Positions 16,752 to 25,541 of a DNA stretch of 51,540 nt are shown here, piece after piece. This stretch comes from Bacteroidota bacterium. GTDB taxonomy: Bacteria; Bacteroidota; Bacteroidia; Bacteroidales; Prolixibacteraceae. Under the pieces are notes generated by a model. It was given only the letters and a program-made list of their open reading frames with translations, was not told where the DNA came from and did no database searches. The position numbers and the translations under genes were made by a program. The stretch's first letter is position 1, and every line of letters begins with the position of its first letter. The DNA is taken from assembly GCA_024278975.1 (NCBI GenBank), contig JAJRSD010000106.1, positions 1 to 51,540 on the forward strand. Reading direction: 5' to 3'.

Positions 16752-17660
16752 TTATTTTTGAGTAAGTTTCTGAAAAACGCTCTCCAGGTTTCGTTGCTTT
16801 TCCTGCAAGGTTAAAAGAGTGAGATCATTTTTAATGGCAAACCGAAAAATAGCCGGACGAATATCTTGCTTGTTGTCCGATTCAATTTCCCAAATACCAT
16901 CTTTAAAATTGGCATTTACAACTCCCTCAATTTCCAGAATTTGCCCGATATTTACCAGCGAATTAAATTCAGCAAAAACGATCTGATTTTTATTCAAACT
17001 TCCACTTTTAACCTCTGCAATTCCGCCATCGGCAATAATTTTACCTTTATTTATAATAATTATCCGGTTGCAAACTGCTTCAACTTCCTGCATAATATGC
17101 GACGACAGAATTACGGTTTTTTCTCTACCAACCTGCCTAATTAATTCCCTAATCTCTTCTAGTTGATTGGGATCGAGTCCGGTTGTCGGTTCATCTAAAA
17201 TTAAAATTGATGGGTCGTGAATTAGTGCTTGCGCCAGCCCCACCCGCTGCCGATATCCTTTCGAAAGTGCCTGTATTTTTTTGTGTTGTTCGTCACCCAA
17301 CCCGGTGAGTTCTATCATTTCGGCAACACGTTGCTTTTTGTTTTTGAGGTGATAAAATCCAGCCGTAATTTCCAGAAACTCCTTAATATAAAGGTCGGTG
17401 TAAAGTGGGTTCTGTTCAGGTAAATAACCAATACTTTTTCTGATTTCAATATTATTGGACGAAATTTCTTGATTATTGATCAATATTTTGCCCGAATCGA
17501 AAGGTAAATATCCGGTGATAATTTTCATCATTGTAGATTTGCCTGCACCATTTGGACCAAGAAAACCAACCAATTCGCCCTTTTTAATTGAAAAACTTAC
17601 ATTATTGAGTGCTTTCTGCTTTCCAAATAATTTTGTTATATCCTTAGTTTCTACCGCCAT
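16752..17660 (-). CDS. gldA: ABC transporter ATP-binding protein, GldA-like
   Basis: A 302-residue ATPase subunit. Walker A GPNGAGKS is at 35-42, the signature motif reads LSKGYRQRVGLAQAL (the variant typical of GldA and drug-type exporters rather than LSGGQ), Walker B is ILILDEPTTGLDP, and the H-loop is ILSSHIMQEVEAVC. The ~85-residue C-terminal extension is also typical. In gliding Bacteroidota GldA works with membrane proteins GldF and GldG; neither is adjacent, so the symbol is by similarity and other ABC exporters of the same family are possible. Confidence 0.82.
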   Translation of the reverse strand: MAVETKDITKLFGKQKALNNVSFSIKKGELVGFLGPNGAGKSTMMKIITGYLPFDSGKILINNQEISSNNIEIRKSIGYLPEQNPLYTDLYIKEFLEITAGFYHLKNKKQRVAEMIELTGLGDEQHKKIQALSKGYRQRVGLAQALIHDPSILILDEPTTGLDPNQLEEIRELIRQVGREKTVILSSHIMQEVEAVCNRIIIINKGKIIADGGIAEVKSGSLNKNQIVFAEFNSLVNIGQILEIEGVVNANFKDGIWEIESDNKQDIRPAIFRFAIKNDLTLLTLQEKQRNLESVFQKLTQK

Positions 17661-17716
17661 ATAATTATAAATGAAAACAAAAATAGTCTATTCTTTTTAT
17701 ATTGGAAGCATTAGTT

Positions 17717-17724
17717 TAAATTTG
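17717..17724 (+). promoter_or_regulatory. -7 promoter element of ispG
   Basis: TAAATTTG is a perfect TAnnTTTG match. It would start transcription near 17731 and give a leader of about 19 bases before the ATG at 17750. The -33 region is T-rich rather than TTTG. Confidence 0.5.
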
Positions 17725-17749
17725 CATTTTAGCAACAAAAGATTATTAA

Positions 17750-19606
17750 ATGAAAGATCGCAGTTTTAATTATATAAAAGATTTAACAAAGTACGAGAGA
17801 CAAGATACGTGGGAAGTGAATATTGGTGGTGTTCCGGTTGGCGGAAATAATCCGATTCGCATTCAAACCATGACCGACACAAGTTCGAAAGACACCGATG
17901 CAACAGTTGACCAGTTAGAGCGTGTAATTCTGGCGGGTGCCGAATATGTTCGGGTTACTGTAAAAGGGATTCATGACGCAGAGAATCTGAAAAATATTAA
18001 AAAAGAATTAGTTGCTCGTGGATACAATACTCCACTGATTGGCGATATTCATTTCAACCCAAAACTTGCAGAAATTGCGGCAAAAAGCATTTCTAAAATT
18101 CGTATTAATCCTGGTAACTTCTACGATAAAAGAGCTAAATTTCAAAATAAAGTTTATTCCGAAAACGAGTATAAAGCTGAATTGGTAAAAATTGAGGCGC
18201 AGTTTATTCCATTTCTGAAGATGCTGAAAAAAACCAACACTGCATTAAGAATTGGCGCAAATCATGGCTCGCTTTCCGACCGTGTGATGAGTCAATACGG
18301 AGATACTCCCTCAGGAATTGCCGAATCGGTAATGGAGTTTTTACGCATTTGCAAAAAGGTAGATTTCAATAATGTTATCGTATCTATTAAGTCGAGTAAT
18401 ACTCGTGTAATGGTTTATACAACTCGTTTGCTAAATTATAAAATGCGTTTGGAAGATATGAAATTTCCATTTCATTTGGGAGTTACAGAGGCTGGCGAAG
18501 GTGAAGATGGACGAATTAAATCGGCAGTTGGAATTGGTGCGCTACTTGCTGACGGGATTGGCGATACAATTAGAATTTCGTTAACCGAAAGACCGGTAAA
18601 AGAGATTCCGGTTGCACAAAAACTGGTTAACCATTTTAGAAGTTACGAATATCACGAACCGATTACTGCGCCGTTGGTTGCACAAACCAACCCGTTTGAA
18701 TATGAACGTCGTTCAACGCGCCCGGTTTTAAATATGGGCAACAAACAGTTACCGGTTGTAGTTGCCGATTTGGGCGAGCATAGTTTGCGCGAAATGATTC
18801 CAATTCGGGGAAAATTAATTCCCGACTATTTTATATCTGACGATGTAATACTTGATATTAAAGGTGAAGAGTATCCGATTATGTCGCTGGAAGAGTATTT
18901 GTTTGAAAGTACACGATGGGGACGATTGAAATTTATACGAACAAACAAGCAGGAGTTCGATAAGTTTATGGCTATGCACCCCGAAATTATTACTAAATTT
19001 AAACAGACCAGAAAAACGGTTCTTATCCTTGAAAGTTTCAATAAAAACCCGATGGCTGAGTTGCGTGCATTCTTTCTAACACTGGATACTCACATCTGGA
19101 AAGTTCCGGTAATTATATATCGCAGATACGAAGAGAGCGTGTTGGAAGACCTGCAAATTAAAGCTTCGGCAGATTTAGGCGGTCTGTTTATTGATGGTTA
19201 CGGCGATGGAATTTGCATATCTAATGACAGCGAAAATATTACATTCACAGAGTTAAAAGATTTGGGTTTTGGAATTTTGCAAGCTAGCAGAATGCGCGTT
19301 TCAAAAACAGAATTTATCTCTTGTCCGGGTTGTGGCAGAACGCTTTTCGATTTGCACGAAACAACACTTGAAGTTAAAGCTCACTTTAAACATCTCGACC
19401 ATTTAAAGATTGGAATAATGGGCTGCGTGGTAAACGGACCCGGCGAAATGGGCGATGTTGACTATGGATTTGTGGGAACAGGAGTTGACAAAGTGAGTTT
19501 ATATAAAGGGTTGAAACCCGTTAAAAGACACATTCTTCGCGAAAATGCAGTGGAAGAGCTGGAGCAGTTAATTCGTGAAAATAATGATTGGAAAGACCCG
19601 GTATAA
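17750..19606 (+). CDS. ispG: 4-hydroxy-3-methylbut-2-enyl diphosphate synthase
   Basis: An iron-sulfur enzyme of the MEP isoprenoid pathway, 618 residues, converting ME-cPP to HMBPP. The N-terminal TIM barrel starts with NPIRIQTMTDTSSKDTDATV. The C-terminal Fe4S4 domain has CPGCGRT at about 525 and MGCVVNGPGEMGDVD at about 559. At over 600 residues it is the long three-domain form, with a central insert between barrel and cluster domain, as in plants, Chlorobi and Bacteroidota (the E. coli form has about 370). ispD, another enzyme of the same pathway, lies at 40102. Its stop is one base from the converging lipoprotein gene. Confidence 0.96.
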   Translation: MKDRSFNYIKDLTKYERQDTWEVNIGGVPVGGNNPIRIQTMTDTSSKDTDATVDQLERVILAGAEYVRVTVKGIHDAENLKNIKKELVARGYNTPLIGDIHFNPKLAEIAAKSISKIRINPGNFYDKRAKFQNKVYSENEYKAELVKIEAQFIPFLKMLKKTNTALRIGANHGSLSDRVMSQYGDTPSGIAESVMEFLRICKKVDFNNVIVSIKSSNTRVMVYTTRLLNYKMRLEDMKFPFHLGVTEAGEGEDGRIKSAVGIGALLADGIGDTIRISLTERPVKEIPVAQKLVNHFRSYEYHEPITAPLVAQTNPFEYERRSTRPVLNMGNKQLPVVVADLGEHSLREMIPIRGKLIPDYFISDDVILDIKGEEYPIMSLEEYLFESTRWGRLKFIRTNKQEFDKFMAMHPEIITKFKQTRKTVLILESFNKNPMAELRAFFLTLDTHIWKVPVIIYRRYEESVLEDLQIKASADLGGLFIDGYGDGICISNDSENITFTELKDLGFGILQASRMRVSKTEFISCPGCGRTLFDLHETTLEVKAHFKHLDHLKIGIMGCVVNGPGEMGDVDYGFVGTGVDKVSLYKGLKPVKRHILRENAVEELEQLIRENNDWKDPV

Positions 19607-19607
19607 A

Positions 19608-20063
19608 TTATTCCATTTCTCTCATTTTATCCATTAATTCGGTAAGTTTTTGGCGTAGATTTTCCATTCCTTCAACTTCATCGGAAAAAGAATAACGCAA
19701 TTCGTGCGAGCTGCCCTCTTCTGTAATTTTAATTATTTCGTCGCAACCGTCGGCACAAACATTACAAGTGTTGTAATCCAGCTTTTTGAAAAGAGAATAG
19801 TCGAAAGAGGCATTTAAATCGTTCCAATCGCACGAGCAAAAATCTATACTTTTTTCGATTGTTCCCTTATCGTCTCCACACGGAATATTTCGTTCGTATT
19901 CAACTTTAGTACTTGAAACTGTAATGTACTCCTGCCCGGCACACCAGCCACATTCCGAGCCGAATTTTATTGTGTAATCTTCCGGAATAACTATTTCATC
20001 AGAACAACCAAACAGTACAAATGAAAAAATAAAAGAGAATAAGATAAATGATAAACGGCTCAT
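19608..20063 (-). CDS. Cysteine-rich hypothetical lipoprotein
   Basis: A 151-residue protein with a type II signal peptide (FILFSFIFSFVLFGC, lipidated Cys at about 20). The mature part contains eight or more cysteines in pairs (CGWC, FCSC, CNVCADGC), suggesting disulfides or metal binding in the periplasm, and ends in a charged helix (LRQKLTELMDKMREME). I do not recognise the family. It is divergent from the flavin reductase gene over a 99-base gap, and its end abuts ispG. Confidence 0.7.
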   Translation of the reverse strand: MSRLSFILFSFIFSFVLFGCSDEIVIPEDYTIKFGSECGWCAGQEYITVSSTKVEYERNIPCGDDKGTIEKSIDFCSCDWNDLNASFDYSLFKKLDYNTCNVCADGCDEIIKITEEGSSHELRYSFSDEVEGMENLRQKLTELMDKMREME

Positions 20064-20162
20064 ATTTTTTTTGTAAAGATAGTTTTATGGCATAAAAGGT
20101 TGCGTTGTTTCCCGGTTTTAATTTTTACCGTATATTGTCAATTCAATAATTAAAACGATACG

Positions 20163-20774
20163 ATGGCAAGAACTTACTGGAAACCAGGAACAATAATTTA
20201 CCCGCTGCCAGCAGTTATGGTAAGTTGTGGCGAAAATCCCGAAGAGTATAATATTATAACAATTGCCTGGACCGGTACCATTAATTCCGATCCGCCAATG
20301 TGTTATATTTCTGTTCGTCCAGGGCGGCATTCTTATGAAATTATAAAGCGCACCGGAGAATATGTAATTAATCTCACCACCGAAAAACTTGCAAAAGCTA
20401 CAGATTGGTGCGGTTGCCGCTCGGGGAAAAAGTATGATAAATGGAAAGAGATGAATCTTACTCCCGCACCTGCAAAAATTGTAAAAGCTCCAATTATTGA
20501 AGAGTCGCCGGTAAATATTGAGTGCGTAGTAAAAGATATTGTTGAGCTGGGAACTCACCACATGTTTATTTCCGATGTTGTTAGTGTTTCGGTTGATGAT
20601 AAATATTTGAATAAAGATGGCGCATTTAGTTTTTCGAAAGCGAACCCACTGGTTTACAGTCATGGGCACTATTTTGGGATGGGCGATAGAATCGGCAAAT
20701 TTGGCTGGTCGGTTGAAAAGAAAAAGAGATCTGCCACAAAGACAAGAAAACACAAAGATTTCACAAAGAAATAA
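20163..20774 (+). CDS. Flavin reductase family protein
   Basis: A 203-residue FMN-binding split-barrel protein of the flavin reductase (DIM6/NTAB) group. Key segments are YPLPAVMVSCGE, NIITIAWTGTINSDPPMCYISVRP (flavin phosphate strand), GEYVINLTTEKL, and the C-terminal KANPLVYSHGHYFGMGDRIGKFGWSV. The natural end is probably near the GWSV sequence. The last ~15 residues (KRSATKTRKHKDFTKK) are translated from a dispersed ACAAAGACACAAAG-type repeat, which seems to have been captured by the coding frame. Member proteins often reduce FMN or serve as ferric or arsenic-linked reductases; no context here. Confidence 0.88.
   Translation: MARTYWKPGTIIYPLPAVMVSCGENPEEYNIITIAWTGTINSDPPMCYISVRPGRHSYEIIKRTGEYVINLTTEKLAKATDWCGCRSGKKYDKWKEMNLTPAPAKIVKAPIIEESPVNIECVVKDIVELGTHHMFISDVVSVSVDDKYLNKDGAFSFSKANPLVYSHGHYFGMGDRIGKFGWSVEKKKRSATKTRKHKDFTKK
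20732..20772. repeat. CACAAAGA-type dispersed repeat overlapping a gene end
   Basis: GCCACAAAGACAAGAAAAC and CACAAAGATTTCACAAAG contain three copies of CACAAAGA-like units. It supplies the last codons of the flavin reductase. Confidence 0.55.
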
Positions 20775-20894
20775 TTCTTGAAAAAATATAAATGGGTAAA
20801 ATTTATTGCTGATTTTAGTACAGTATTTTTATAAAATTGTAATGAAATGATAAATCTGATTACAGATGTTCTCAGAATCAATAAAAAATTAGAT

Positions 20895-22984
20895 ATGAAT
20901 AAAATACACATTTTACTAATAATTATTTTAATGAATTTAGGAATGGCAAATGCACAAAATAATCCGTTGCTAGGAGATTTTAATACTCCGCACAAAGCAG
21001 CTCCCTTCGATAAAATTGAGAATGAACATTTTTTACCCGCGTTTAATAAATCGATAGAAGTTGGCGAGGCCGAAATAAAAGCAATAATTGATTGCAAGAA
21101 AAAACCAACTTTTGAAAATACCATTGTTGCATTAGAAAATACAGGACGACTTTAAGTCGGACTGCCGGTATTTTCTTTAATCTGCTGAGTTCGGAAACCA
21201 ACGATGAGCTTCAGAATATTGCTCAGGAAATTTCACCAAAACTCACAAAATTCCAAAACGATATTACTTTAAACCCGGTTCTTTTCGAAAAAATTAAAGT
21301 TGTTTACGCTCAAAAAGACAATTTGGATTTAAATGTTGAACAGCAAACTTTACTCGAAAACAGTTATGTTGGGTTTGTTCGTCAAGGGGCAAATTTAACC
21401 GAAGAACAAAAAAATAAGTTTCGTGAAATTAGTACAGAACTATCGCAACTTACCCTAACTTTTGGCGAGAATGTGTTGAAAGAGACTAACAATTACGAAT
21501 TGCATATTACCGATAAATCGAAACTGGCAGGTTTGCCCGAAGGTGTTTTGGAAGCAGCCGCCGTAAAAGCTAAATCGAAGGAAAAAGAGGGTTGGATTTT
21601 CGACATCACAATGCCAAGTTATTTGCCATTTATGAAATATGCCGACAATCGCGAATTGCGTAAAGAGTTGTACCTCGCTTATGGTTCAAAATCGTTTAAA
21701 GGCGATGAATTTGATAATCAGAAAAATGTAAAACGTATTACTGAATTACGATTAAAACAAGCAATTTTGCTGGGTTATAAAACTTATGCCGATTATGTTT
21801 TAGAGCGTCAAATGGCAATGAATACTGCGGGTGTTTATCGGCTTTTAGACGATTTGTACGAAGCCTCTTTTAATGTGGCAAAACAAGAGAAAGCCGAAAT
21901 TCAGGAGTTTGCAAAGCGAAACAATTTCGAGGGTGAAATTATGCCGTGGGACTGGAGTTATTACAGCGAAAAGCTAAAAGTCGAGAAATTTGATTTGAAC
22001 GACGAGATGTTAAAACCATATTTCGAATTGAGTAAAGTTGTGGATGGAGTTTTTGGATTGGCAACCAGTTTGTATGGAATTGAATTTAAGCCAAATAAAA
22101 GCATTCCGGTTTATAACAACGAAGTTACCGCCTACGAAGTTTTCGATGCTGACGGTACATTTTTATCAGTTTTTTATACCGATTTTCATCCGCGCCCCAG
22201 TAAACGCGGCGGTGCATGGATGAACGATTTTAAAAGCCAGTGGAAAGAAAACGGTGTCGATTCTCGTCCGCATGTTACTATTGTAATGAACTTTACGCGC
22301 CCCACAGAAACCAAGCCGGCACTATTAACTTTTTCCGAAGTAGAAACTTTCCTTCATGAGTTTGGTCATTCGCTACACGGAATGTTGGCAAATTCAACCT
22401 ATTCAAGTTTATCGGGTACAAGTGTTTATCGTGATTTTGTGGAGCTGCCTTCGCAAATAATGGAAAACTGGGCGGTTGAAAAGGAGTTCCTCGACCGCTT
22501 TGCTGTTCATTATAAAACGGGAGAAAAAATCCCTGCCAATTTAGTTCAAAAAATTGTCGATTCGCAGAATTATCTGGCAGGATATTTATCCATTCGTCAG
22601 TTGAGTTTTGGTTATCTCGACATGGCGTGGCACACTCTGGAAAAGCCTTACAACGGTGAAGTAAAAACTTTCGAAAAGAGTGCGATGGCGAAAACTCAAA
22701 TTTTTCCACCGATAAAAGAGACATGTATGAGTACACAATTTGGTCATCTGTTTGCAGGTGGTTATGCCGCCGGATACTACGGTTACAAATGGGCAGAAGT
22801 TTTAGATGCCGATGCGTTTAGCGTATTTAAAGAGAAAGGTATTTTCAATAAAGAAGTTGCCGCTTCGTTCCGCGAAAATATTTTAGAAAAAGGAGGTACT
22901 GAACATCCGATGATTTTGTACAAACGATTCCGCGGACAGGAACCTTCAGTCGATGCACTTTTAGAAAGAAGTGGATTGAAATAG
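20895..22984 (+). pseudogene. dcp: M3 family peptidase (Dcp-like), frameshifted
   Basis: A periplasmic zinc dipeptidyl carboxypeptidase, about 695 residues if intact. The start at 20895 gives a signal peptide (NKIHILLIIILMNLGMANAQ). The frame stops at 21155 after ENTGRL and resumes in the next frame: adding one T to the TTT run at 21151-21153 restores ENTGRLLSRTAGIFFNLLSS, the expected family wording. The zinc motif FLHEFGHSLHG is coded at about 22351. Everything else is intact, so this is a recent one-base deletion or a sequence error, not an old pseudogene. The deletion lies within the palindrome CGACTTTAAGTCG. Confidence 0.9.
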
Positions 22985-23010
22985 AACTTTACCAGGACTT
23001 TTTTTAAAAT

Positions 23011-23060
23011 AAAAAACCACAGATTTACATATTAAGAAACTGTAAGTCTGTGGTTTTAAA
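23011..23060. terminator. Bidirectional terminator between converging genes
   Basis: AAAACCACAGATTTACA and TGTAAGTCTGTGGTTTT pair almost perfectly around a ten-base loop, with A- and T-runs on the two flanks. It serves both the M3 peptidase gene and the converging 97-residue gene. Confidence 0.85.
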
Positions 23061-23074
23061 ATTTCTACTCTGTT

Positions 23075-23368
23075 TTAAACTACTTTTTTAACTTCAACCG
23101 ATAATTTTTCGAGAGCAGAATCTACAGCTCCGAGCATACTGGTAATCAGTTCTTTATAAAACTGTTTTACTAATTTAGGGTTGTCCTTTCCATCGGGATG
23201 ATTGGAAAGTACACGCAACTCGCGATGTTCTTTAATAATATCGCCTGCAATTTTCATCACAGCTTTTTCATCCACTTTTTCGTTGTATTCCAACACATAG
23301 AAACAATCGCTCAACGCCAGCGACATTATTAAATCAATGTCTTTTTTTAACTCTTTTACACTTGCCAT
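23075..23368 (-). CDS. Conserved-looking small helical protein
   Basis: A 97-residue cytoplasmic protein with high helix propensity (VKELKKDIDLIMSLALSDC, AVMKIAGDIIKEHRELR, KLVKQFYKELITSMLGAVD). No signal peptide or motif. I believe relatives occur next to many Bacteroidota housekeeping genes but cannot name a family. It is transcribed in line with the Ig-like lipoprotein upstream of it, 57 bases away. Confidence 0.65.
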   Translation of the reverse strand: MASVKELKKDIDLIMSLALSDCFYVLEYNEKVDEKAVMKIAGDIIKEHRELRVLSNHPDGKDNPKLVKQFYKELITSMLGAVDSALEKLSVEVKKVV

Positions 23369-23425
23369 AATAGTTATGATTTGAAAATAAAGGTAACAAA
23401 TTTATTCCGACAGAAAATTATTTTA

Positions 23426-25396
23426 TTATCTAATAATATCTCCTCCTCCACCTGTTCCTCCCCCTTGAAACATATTATTCTGATTCTGATTTTGTTTTGG
23501 ACGATCCGGATTTTCCTTCTCCTCGCGTGCTTTTTTCTCGGCTGCCTTTCGTTGTTGCTCTTCCAGTTCATAATCTCTGATGTTCTTTACAAAGGTCAAA
23601 TCCCTTTTCAAGTCCCAGCTCAACTCCTTTTCCCAATTAGAACGCACTTTAACCACCTCGTTATTATACACAACTCTTTCGGCCTGAGTCTTATCCTGAT
23701 AACTACCGGTATCCCATTTACCATTCCCGTTTTCATCGTATATAACCTTTACTCTATATTTTTCGGGAGATATAAAACTAAAAGTTGCAGTACCGTCTTT
23801 TGCAATATATTGTTCCATTATAACAGTTTCGTCGTCATTATTTTTTAGTAACTGCACTAACAACGGACACAGTGGATTTGGCATCTCTGTTGCTTTAATC
23901 AGTACCGTTCCGTAATAATCCTCTTCGCGCGTTTTAAATTTTTTACTTAGCCGTTTGCTTGTAATTCCATAAATATTTGTACACGCTGCCGAGTCAATCT
24001 CGAAAGTATATTTTGTATCGGGCTCCCATTTAGTCGATATCCGATACTGCCGCCATGCCGTGGTATCTTTTTCGAACTTAAATTTCAGTGGTGTTTTTAA
24101 AGTATCTTCGGTAAAATACAGAAGTATTTGCGTACTGTCGAAATAACTGACGGGCTCGGGCGCAACCAAAGAAATACTGTTGTTTATTTCCATTATTGAA
24201 GCACTGGCATTGGTTTTCCAAACAAATTGCTCAATTGGTTTTGGCTTCTCTGTTTCATCATCTTTCGACTTCCGTTTTTTCTTTGTTTTCTTTTTAACTT
24301 TATCGGTAAAATTCATTTCAATCGTATCTTTTTGAATATACAATTGCGCAGCAGAATCGAGTTGATAATATGACAATTCCATAACCAAAGTATCTAAACG
24401 AGCTACCATCGTATCAACAATCCAAACATCAACCGAATCCATTATTTCATTGTATTCCAGTTGATACCAGTTAGTTGCATCGTTATCAACAAGATTAATA
24501 TTGAAAGTATCTTTTACCGGTTCGCTAAATATAAAGCTACACTTATACCGGGTTTTCCTGGAGTACGAATCCATATATTGATCGAAGATTTCTTCGGTAA
24601 ACTGATGCAAATAAAAAGGCTCTGGATAAAAATGTGTGTGCCCCAAAACCAACAACGAATCTGTTCCCTTAACCACTGTGTCTATCTCCTCAACAAATTC
24701 CGCTGATGGAATAACAATTGAGTCAACAAACGCAAATTCCTCGGCTCCTTCGTTATAAATCAAATCGTTGTTTGCATCGTTAATTGCAAAAAGATTGTAT
24801 TTACCTGGTGCAATATTATCAATCAAAAAAATCCCGGCTTCGTCGGTTTTTGCAATATAACTTGGTCGAACAGTATAAACAGCCGAGTCGTGCAAATTCT
24901 TTTGAAGTACAACCAACCCACTTTCAACAGGCTCTAAATTAAACGCATTCATAAGCCACCCGGCAACGCGCAACGAGTCGTAAACATCGCCTGTACTAAA
25001 CGAAAATCGCATATTTTTATATGGATTTCTCTCGTTATTATCGGCAATGGAATTTTTAAAATCGAGCGAATAAGTTGTACTATCCAGCAAATCTTCGTTA
25101 AACTGAATAATCAGAGATTTACCTTTTGTTCGAATGATTGGTCGTTTTCCCAGCGGCGGCGAAATAACTAACTTTTCCGACACCTCATCAGAAAGAATAT
25201 ATTCGTTAAAAGTAAACTGAACTTTATTACCGCTAAAATTCAACGATTTAAACTCAGGCGAAGTTTCCAAAAGAATTGGAGGGATCGAATCTCGCGGTCC
25301 GCCAGTTGGCATTCCCTGGTTAGCACACGACGAAATAATTACAATCCACGCCAAAACGGCAACTATTAATAATGGTATTTTTCCTCTAATTTGCAT
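23426..25396 (-). CDS. Large lipoprotein with an N-terminal Ig-like domain
   Basis: A 656-residue surface or periplasmic lipoprotein. The start at 25396 leads straight into the signal (RGKIPLLIVAVLAWIVIISSC); an ATG at 25420 is also in frame. The mature start NQGMPTGGPRDSIPPILLETSP and FTFNEYI are the hallmark of the bacterial Ig-like 'Ig_5' lipoproteins common in Bacteroidota. A carboxypeptidase-regulatory-like module follows near residues 170-220 (DEAGIFLIDNIAPGKYNLFAINDAN). A charged KKKTKKKRKSKDDE stretch sits mid-protein, and the last 60 residues are low-complexity (Lys/Glu then Gln/Asn, ending GGGTGGGGD). Divergent from RNase R. Confidence 0.85.
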   Translation of the reverse strand: MQIRGKIPLLIVAVLAWIVIISSCANQGMPTGGPRDSIPPILLETSPEFKSLNFSGNKVQFTFNEYILSDEVSEKLVISPPLGKRPIIRTKGKSLIIQFNEDLLDSTTYSLDFKNSIADNNERNPYKNMRFSFSTGDVYDSLRVAGWLMNAFNLEPVESGLVVLQKNLHDSAVYTVRPSYIAKTDEAGIFLIDNIAPGKYNLFAINDANNDLIYNEGAEEFAFVDSIVIPSAEFVEEIDTVVKGTDSLLVLGHTHFYPEPFYLHQFTEEIFDQYMDSYSRKTRYKCSFIFSEPVKDTFNINLVDNDATNWYQLEYNEIMDSVDVWIVDTMVARLDTLVMELSYYQLDSAAQLYIQKDTIEMNFTDKVKKKTKKKRKSKDDETEKPKPIEQFVWKTNASASIMEINNSISLVAPEPVSYFDSTQILLYFTEDTLKTPLKFKFEKDTTAWRQYRISTKWEPDTKYTFEIDSAACTNIYGITSKRLSKKFKTREEDYYGTVLIKATEMPNPLCPLLVQLLKNNDDETVIMEQYIAKDGTATFSFISPEKYRVKVIYDENGNGKWDTGSYQDKTQAERVVYNNEVVKVRSNWEKELSWDLKRDLTFVKNIRDYELEEQQRKAAEKKAREEKENPDRPKQNQNQNNMFQGGGTGGGGDIIR

Positions 25397-25541
25397 TCTG
25401 TTTTTATGGATTACAAACATACAAATTCCTGTAAATATTGATTGTTATGTATTGTTAAAGTTTTAATTGTAAACAAATAATAAAAAATAATTTCATTCAA
25501 ATAAATAAGATTAACTTGTTCTCTGTTAAAATTTACTATTT

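Noticed and set aside
20118-20753. Long minus-strand ORF of 211 codons opposite the flavin reductase gene
   Set aside because: It is the antisense shadow of a clearly recognisable gene, its composition is unnatural (many Asn, Cys, Phe and Ile), and it has no motif.
22293-22736. 147-codon minus-strand ORF inside the M3 peptidase gene
   Set aside because: Antisense shadow; the plus strand encodes the HEFGH zinc protease.
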